From contig CACENP010000002.1 in the NCBI GenBank assembly GCA_902560815.1, positions 1-64,000 on the forward strand: 64,000 nucleotides of DNA, written 5' to 3'. The notes beneath the pieces are model-generated. The model ran no database searches. It saw only the letters and a program-made list of their open reading frames with translations, and had not been told where the DNA came from. Every line of letters begins with the position of its first letter. Within the stretch, counting starts at the first letter, position 1. Positions 58,786-64,000 of the stretch are shown one piece after another. The DNA comes from an uncultured Pelagibacteraceae bacterium (GTDB taxonomy: Bacteria > Pseudomonadota > Alphaproteobacteria > Pelagibacterales > Pelagibacteraceae). The position numbers and the translations under genes are program-made.

Positions 58786-59783
58786 AAAATTCTCAAAATA
58801 CTTTCATTGAAGGAATAGGAAATACTCCATTAATTAAACTCAAGGCTGCTTCAGAGATAACTGGCTGTAATATTTATGGTAAAGCTGAATATTTAAATCC
58901 TGGAGGATCAGTTAAAGATAGAGCAGCGTTAGCATTAATAAAAGATGCTCAAGAGAAAAAATTAATCTCAAAAGGTGGAATAATAGTTGAAGGTACTGCA
59001 GGGAATACTGGAATTGGCCTTTGTCTTATTGGAAATTCAATTGGTTATAAAACAATAATTGTAATGAACGACAACCAAACCCAAGAAAAAAAAGATATGT
59101 TAAAAAACATAGGCGCTGATTTAAAACTTGTACCACCAAAACCTTACAAAGACGATGGCAACTATGTAAAAGTTGCAAAAAGAGTAGCTGAAGAATTAAA
59201 AAGTACGAATAATCATGGTGTAGTTTGGGCTAATCAATTTGATAATACTGCTAATGCTAAAGGGCACTATGAAACAACTGGACCAGAAATTTGGGAACAA
59301 ACAGATGGAAAAGTAGATGGGTTTGTATGTTCATCTGGAACTGGTGGAACTATCGGAGGCGTGAGCAGTTATTTAAAAGAAAAAAATAAAGATATAAAAA
59401 TTTATTTATCCGATCCAACAGGTTCGGCTCTTTACAATTATATAAAGAATGGAGAGTTAAAAAGTGAAGGAGGATCAATCACTGAAGGTATAGGTTCTAG
59501 TAGAGTTACGGCTAATTTTGCTGAAGCTAAAATAGATGGAGCATTTTCAATAAGTGACCATGAGTCTTTACCTATTCTATATGACTTAATTCAAAATGAA
59601 GGTTTAAGTCTTGGTACAAGTTGTGGAGTTAATATCGCAGGAGCAATAAGATTAGGAAAAGAACTCGGACCAGGAAAAACTATTGTCACTATTCTTTGTG
59701 ATAAATCAGATAAATACAACTCTAAGATGTTTAATAAAAAATTTTTAGAAGAAAAAGGCCTGCCATTTCCTAACTGGATATAA
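58782..59783 (+). CDS. cysK: Cysteine synthase (PLP fold II), CysK-like
   Basis: [47 protein letters not shown] overlap with cysE. Confidence 0.9.
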   Translation: MKNSQNTFIEGIGNTPLIKLKAASEITGCNIYGKAEYLNPGGSVKDRAALALIKDAQEKKLISKGGIIVEGTAGNTGIGLCLIGNSIGYKTIIVMNDNQTQEKKDMLKNIGADLKLVPPKPYKDDGNYVKVAKRVAEELKSTNNHGVVWANQFDNTANAKGHYETTGPEIWEQTDGKVDGFVCSSGTGGTIGGVSSYLKEKNKDIKIYLSDPTGSALYNYIKNGELKSEGGSITEGIGSSRVTANFAEAKIDGAFSISDHESLPILYDLIQNEGLSLGTSCGVNIAGAIRLGKELGPGKTIVTILCDKSDKYNSKMFNKKFLEEKGLPFPNWI

Positions 59784-59795
59784 TTAATGCATACC

Positions 59796-59819
59796 TGTTA
59801 TGTAACAAAGTTGTTACAT
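59796..59819. promoter_or_regulatory. Overlapping operator-like palindromes upstream of the 59.9-63.6 kb operon
   Basis: ATGTAACAA-AG-TTGTTACAT perfect, overlapping TGTTA-TG-TAACA; ~55 bp before the first ATG. Confidence 0.55.
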
Positions 59820-59874
59820 TGCTAAATTAAAATTAATAAAATAATTTTTAATATAAAAAAGAAAGGAGGAAATA

Positions 59875-60165
59875 ATGGAAAAAGAAGTATTAGTGATCGT
59901 AGATTTAAAAGAAGGAAAGCTTGAAAAATTTATGGGATGGATGCAATCAGATGAGGGAATGAGTGTAAGAAAATCAGCAGCTCATCCAGAAAAAACTATA
60001 GGAGCAGTAAAGCCAGATAAAAGTGGTGTTATGTTTAAGGTATTTGTTCATAATATGGAAAAAATGAAAGAGATGGTTTCTGGAAAAAATCCAATTGGAA
60101 AACCAATTTATGATGAGTGTGTAAACAAAATGCATGTTTGGGAATGTACTAAAATGGAAATATAA
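59875..60165 (+). CDS. Hypothetical small soluble protein (96 aa)
   Basis: Strong RBS AAAGGAGG before ATG; first gene of a same-strand run. Confidence 0.75.
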   Translation: MEKEVLVIVDLKEGKLEKFMGWMQSDEGMSVRKSAAHPEKTIGAVKPDKSGVMFKVFVHNMEKMKEMVSGKNPIGKPIYDECVNKMHVWECTKMEI

Positions 60166-60167
60166 AA

Positions 60168-60458
60168 ATGACTGGATATGCAATATTTCAAATCGAAATA
60201 ACTAACCCTGAAGAATATAAAAATTATGTAGCAAAAGCTTCAGGGTTAGTTGCTAAATATGGAGGAGAATATTTGGTAAGAGGTGGAGATTACGAATGTG
60301 TTGAGGGTGAATGGAATCTCCCTAGAACAGTCGTTGTTAGATTTCCCTCTTACGAAAAAGCTTTAGAGTTTTATAATTCTGAAGAATACAAACCGGTAAG
60401 ACAGATACGGCTAGATAACTCTGTCGGAAATGTAATAATAATTAAAGGAGCAAAATAA
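60168..60458 (+). CDS. DUF1330 family protein
   Basis: GYAIFQIEITNPEEYKNYVAKASGLVAKYGGEYLVRGG ... RTVVVRFPSYEKALEFYNSEEYKPVRQIR. Confidence 0.88.
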   Translation: MTGYAIFQIEITNPEEYKNYVAKASGLVAKYGGEYLVRGGDYECVEGEWNLPRTVVVRFPSYEKALEFYNSEEYKPVRQIRLDNSVGNVIIIKGAK

Positions 60459-60459
60459 T

Positions 60460-60780
60460 ATGTCTATTTTAGAAAAATATAGTGCTGCAATGAAAAATAA
60501 AGATGAAGCAGCTATGAATGAGCTTTTGCATGATGATTTTAAATTTACAATGCACAAATCAGGTAATTCTTTAAGTAAATCTGATGTAATCAAATGGGCG
60601 ATGAGCGGTGACATTAAACAAGATAAAACAAGAATTGTTTATGAAAATAATGAAGTCGGCATACACCATGCATTTGTAACATTTGATGATGGAAATGTTG
60701 AGGCTGTAATGGCAGTTTATAAGTATAAAGATGGTAAGATAATTGCTTTGGAAACTGGTGCAACTCCAATGCCTAAATAA
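60460..60780 (+). CDS. NTF2/SnoaL-like small protein
   Basis: ILEKYSAAMKNKDEAAMNELLHDDFKFTMHKSG; NTF2-like helix/cone pattern. Confidence 0.7.
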   Translation: MSILEKYSAAMKNKDEAAMNELLHDDFKFTMHKSGNSLSKSDVIKWAMSGDIKQDKTRIVYENNEVGIHHAFVTFDDGNVEAVMAVYKYKDGKIIALETGATPMPK

Positions 60781-60789
60781 AGATTGTTA

Positions 60790-61173
60790 ATGAATAAAGC
60801 AATTGGTTTTGTAATGGTCGGTACTAATGATCTTGAAAAATCAAGTAAGTTTTACGATGCTATATTAACTCATCTTGGAATGAAAAGAGTTAAAATTACA
60901 GAAAGATATATTGGTTATGGTTTAAGTGAAGATGATGGAGCAAAGTTTTATATTATTAAACCTCATAATAAAAAAAATGCTACTGCAGGAAACGGAACAA
61001 TGGTTGCTTTGGTAGCTAAAACAAAAGAAGCAGTAGATAAATTTCATAAAACAGCGCTTGAAAACGGTGCTGTTGATGAAGGAGTTCCAGGAATAAGATC
61101 TGATGGAAATTATTATGGTTATGTCCGTGACCATGACGGTAATAAAATTACAGCCAGATGCGTTTTAGCTTAA
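60790..61173 (+). CDS. VOC family (glyoxalase/bleomycin-resistance-like) protein
   Basis: GFVMVGTNDLEKSSKFYDAILTHLGMKRV ... GNYYGYVRDHDGNKITARC; start more likely at 60790 than 60784. Confidence 0.88.
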   Translation: MNKAIGFVMVGTNDLEKSSKFYDAILTHLGMKRVKITERYIGYGLSEDDGAKFYIIKPHNKKNATAGNGTMVALVAKTKEAVDKFHKTALENGAVDEGVPGIRSDGNYYGYVRDHDGNKITARCVLA

Positions 61174-61764
61174 ATGAGTAATATTGATTTTTATTTTTCC
61201 ATTGGAAGTACATACACATATCTTTCTGTAACAAGAATTTTAGATGTTGAAAAAAAACATGGCGTAAAATTTAATTGGAAACCATTCAGTGTAAGAATAA
61301 TAATGAATGAAATGAATAACCATCCTTTTCCAGATGATAAAAAAAGTAAAGTTGATTACATGTGGAGAGATATTGAAAGAAGAGCAGAAGGTTATGGTTT
61401 TTCTGCAAAAACTCCTGTTCCGTATCCATTAACTCAATTTGACCTAGCAAATAAACTTGCAATACTTGGTTTAAAAGAAGGTTGGGGAGTTGATTATGTA
61501 AGGCTCACTTATAAAAGATGGTTTCAAGAAAATAAAGAGCCTGCGGTAGAACCTAATATTTCTGAAATATGTTCTGAACTAAAACTAGATAAAGATAAAG
61601 TGATTTTAAATGCAAATTCCAAAGAAATAGAAAAAGAATTTTTAGCAAATACAGATAGTGCACGTAACAATAAAGTTTTTGGCAGTCCATCATTTATTGT
61701 AAATAATGAGATTTTTTGGGGAGATGATAGAATGGAAGATGCTATAAATTGGTCTAAAAAATAA
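61174..61764 (+). CDS. 2-hydroxychromene-2-carboxylate isomerase / DsbA-family (GST kappa-like) protein
   Basis: IDFYFSIGSTYTYLSVTRI, NWKPFSVR; C-terminal VFGSPSFIVNNEIFWGDDRM. Confidence 0.88.
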   Translation: MSNIDFYFSIGSTYTYLSVTRILDVEKKHGVKFNWKPFSVRIIMNEMNNHPFPDDKKSKVDYMWRDIERRAEGYGFSAKTPVPYPLTQFDLANKLAILGLKEGWGVDYVRLTYKRWFQENKEPAVEPNISEICSELKLDKDKVILNANSKEIEKEFLANTDSARNNKVFGSPSFIVNNEIFWGDDRMEDAINWSKK

Positions 61765-61985
61765 TGTTAAAAAAAAAATATTCTAATTTTATTTTTATTT
61801 TAATTATGGGTTTTGGAATGAGTTTGTTTATGACCTTAATTATTACATATATTAATACTGGAATGGACAATGAATATGCCCAAAGATTTTTTAAAGCATG
61901 GTCAGTAAGTTTACCAATAGCAATAATTACATCTCTAGTTGTAGGTCCACCAACGAAAAAATTTGTAGATAAAATTACTAATTAA
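61764..61985 (+). CDS. DUF2798-like two-TM protein
   Basis: GFGMSLFMTLIITYINTGMDNEYAQRFFKAWSVSLPIAIITSLVVGPPTKKFVDKI. Confidence 0.75.
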   Translation: MLKKKYSNFIFILIMGFGMSLFMTLIITYINTGMDNEYAQRFFKAWSVSLPIAIITSLVVGPPTKKFVDKITN

Positions 61986-62000
61986 TAATAATCTTTAGTT

Positions 62001-62336
62001 GTGACTAATATATCAGCTTATATAATTTTAATTGTTGCGGTTGTTTTAGGGACTGCATCAAATGGTTTTGCAAAAGGTGCACAAGGTTTCACGATATTGT
62101 TACCAAGTATTATAACTGCGGTAACTATTGTTGGATGTATGTATACATTGTCACTTGTTATGAAAACAATTCCTGTTGGAATAACTTATGCTTCATTCGC
62201 AGGACTTTGTATTATAGCAACAACAATTGTTGGAATGTATAAATTCAAACAAATTCCTGATCTTTATACTATGATAGGTCTTGCTTTGATTATAGCTGGT
62301 GTTTTAATTGTTAACTTATTAGGAAAAGCCAATTAA
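62001..62336 (+). CDS. SMR (EmrE-like) transporter family, Glu14 replaced
   Basis: IPVGITYASFAG ... AGVLIVNLLGK; TM1 YIILIVAVVLGTASNGFAK has Gly at EmrE Glu14; apparent GTG start. Confidence 0.82.
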   Translation: MTNISAYIILIVAVVLGTASNGFAKGAQGFTILLPSIITAVTIVGCMYTLSLVMKTIPVGITYASFAGLCIIATTIVGMYKFKQIPDLYTMIGLALIIAGVLIVNLLGKAN

Positions 62337-62672
62337 ATGAAGCCTCTCACAGGATATATTTTTTTATTCATTGCAATATCCTGTGGAATAGCAGCAAATA
62401 GTTTTGCAAAAATATCAGATGGATTTTCAAAATTAACACCCTCTGTTGCTTGTATACTTTTAATGTGTGTAACTATGTTTTCACTCGCAAAAGGAATGTC
62501 GGCAATACCAGTTGGTTTTGCCTACGCTACTTACAGTGCGGTTACAGTTGCATCAATACTAATTTTTGGAATTATTAAATATAATCAAATGCCTAACGTA
62601 TATGGTTTAATTGGAATTATTTTAATTATAACAGGTGTCTTAATTGTAAATTTACTAGGGAAAGTAAATTAA
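62337..62672 (+). CDS. SMR (EmrE-like) transporter family, Glu14 replaced
   Basis: YIFLFIAISCGIAANSFAKISDGFSKLTPSV aligns ungapped with EmrE YIYLGGAILAEVIGTTLMKFSEGFTRLWPSV, giving E14 to G. Confidence 0.83.
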   Translation: MKPLTGYIFLFIAISCGIAANSFAKISDGFSKLTPSVACILLMCVTMFSLAKGMSAIPVGFAYATYSAVTVASILIFGIIKYNQMPNVYGLIGIILIITGVLIVNLLGKVN

Positions 62673-62693
62673 ATTTAATAGAAGGAGAAAAAT

Positions 62694-63608
62694 ATGTCTG
62701 AACTAATAGCGTTCATTGGGGTCGGTAATATGGGAAACCCAATGGCAAATAATTTAGTTAAAGCAGGAAAAAAAGTTAAAGTCTTTGATGTTTCAAAAAA
62801 CATGATTGAAAAAGCTAGAGAAAAAAAATTAGAAGTTGTAGAAAATTTAGATGATTTAATTACAAATGAAGTAACAACTGTGATCACAATGCTTCCTGAA
62901 GGTAAAAATTCAAAAGAAGTTTATTTGGGAGAGAAAGGTATTATTAATAAAGTTTCTAAAAACTGTCTTCTTATTGATTGTTCTACAATTGATATTCAAA
63001 CTTCAATTAAAATTGGAAAAAAGGCTAAAGAAAAAGGAATTAAAATGATCGATGCTCCCGTTAGCGGTGGAGTCATGGGTGCTGAAAAAGCAACTTTAAA
63101 TATTATGGTAGGTGGAACTAAAGAAGCTTTTGATATTGCTCTTCCTTTATTAAAAATAATGGGAAAAAATATATTCCATGCTGGAGATCTTGGTAGTGGT
63201 AATGGAGCAAAAATTTGTAACAACATGTCTTTAGGAATTACAATGATTGCAGCATCAGAGTCTTTAATGTTAGCCAAAAGACTAAATATAGATATTAAAA
63301 AGGTTCATGAAATTATGAAAAATGCATCAGGAAATAGTTGGCCTATTTCTGTTTATCCACCTTTGCCTGGTTTAATTGATGGAACACCATCAAATAATAA
63401 TTATCGACCAGGATTTTCTGCAGGCATGATGAATAAAGATTTAAAATTAGCAAATGAATGTGCAAAACAAGTAAATGCTTCTACTCCACTTGCAAAAATG
63501 GCTTTGGAAATTTATGATAAATTTTGTGAAGAAGGAAACGATACAAAAGATTTCTCTGCAATATCAAAGGTTGTTGGAGGTGATGCTTGGAACTATCCAA
63601 TAGATTAG
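62694..63608 (+). CDS. 3-hydroxyisobutyrate dehydrogenase family
   Basis: IAFIGVGNMGNPMANNLVKAG, IDAPVSGGVMGAEKATLNIMVGG, GNGAKICNNM; RBS GAAGGAG. Confidence 0.9.
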   Translation: MSELIAFIGVGNMGNPMANNLVKAGKKVKVFDVSKNMIEKAREKKLEVVENLDDLITNEVTTVITMLPEGKNSKEVYLGEKGIINKVSKNCLLIDCSTIDIQTSIKIGKKAKEKGIKMIDAPVSGGVMGAEKATLNIMVGGTKEAFDIALPLLKIMGKNIFHAGDLGSGNGAKICNNMSLGITMIAASESLMLAKRLNIDIKKVHEIMKNASGNSWPISVYPPLPGLIDGTPSNNNYRPGFSAGMMNKDLKLANECAKQVNASTPLAKMALEIYDKFCEEGNDTKDFSAISKVVGGDAWNYPID

Positions 63609-63995
63609 TTACTTGTAAATTTCATCAACTTCAACACCATAAGCTTCTACTAATTTATTATTCTGATTGGCGATACCCATAACATCAATCATTTCTTTAA
63701 TCATCTCATCCGTTGCACCTTTTTTCTTTGCAGCAGCTGTATGAGATTTAGTACAGTACTCACAACTATTTGTCATTGAAACTGCAACATAAATTAATTC
63801 TTTAATTACAGGATCTAATGCACCAGGTTTCATAACTTGTGAAGTTGATTTCCAGGTTCTTTCTAAAGTTTCTGGACTGTTTGCAAGATATTTCCAAAAA
63901 TTAGGAACTTCTGTAATTTTTCTTGTACTTTTTATCTCATCAAAAACTTCTTTAACTTTTCCAGTAGCTTCATTTTCATTAATTGGTTTAAACAT
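63609..63995 (-). CDS. Carboxymuconolactone decarboxylase / AhpD-like family
   Basis: ELIYVAVSMTNSCEYCTKSHTAAAKKKGAT CxxC-x3-H motif. Confidence 0.88.
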   Translation of the reverse strand: MFKPINENEATGKVKEVFDEIKSTRKITEVPNFWKYLANSPETLERTWKSTSQVMKPGALDPVIKELIYVAVSMTNSCEYCTKSHTAAAKKKGATDEMIKEMIDVMGIANQNNKLVEAYGVEVDEIYK

Positions 63996-64000
63996 TGGCA

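Noticed and set aside
1-64000. CRISPR arrays, IS elements, prophage or toxin-antitoxin modules
   Set aside because: No regularly spaced repeats, transposase, integrase or phage genes seen in the ORFs or gaps.

Overview
The window is AT-rich and very gene-dense, with many stop/start overlaps and few intergenic gaps over 100 bp. Gene content and style fit a SAR11/Pelagibacter-like alphaproteobacterium (inference; no search was run). I saw no rRNA, IS element, prophage or CRISPR. There is one tRNA (CAT anticodon) at 21015-21091 on the minus strand.

Main blocks:
- 5' end: a truncated phosphohexomutase, dusA, rpoZ, MFS and DMT transporters, and scattered glycosyltransferases.
- 12-14 kb: an amino-acid ABC transporter.
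- 14.4-19.1 kb: a fused speD-speE polyamine gene next to an MTA-salvage cluster (mtnP, GFA, mtnA, FucA-like class II aldolase) and apt.
- 23.5-32.5 kb: a DMGDH-like oxidase, alanine dehydrogenase, omega-aminotransferase and a taurine-type ABC transporter whose permease has a large N-terminal extension.
- 32-45 kb: oxidoreductases, dhaL and dhaK, a pta-like gene and a HisD/HpsN-like dehydrogenase.
- 46-52.6 kb: a GH63-like glycoside hydrolase with a sugar/osmolyte ABC transporter.
- 57-60 kb: an ETHE1-type persulfide dioxygenase, an untracked Cys-rich metallothionein-like mini-gene, cysE and cysK.
- 59.8-63.6 kb: a palindrome-headed operon of small enzymes, with a tandem SMR pair lacking the canonical Glu14.

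Best leads: (1) the 39-aa, 11-Cys mini-gene at 58061-58180; (2) the Glu14-less SMR pair and its operon; (3) a truncated MTA-to-DHAP shunt; (4) the extended TauC-like permease.
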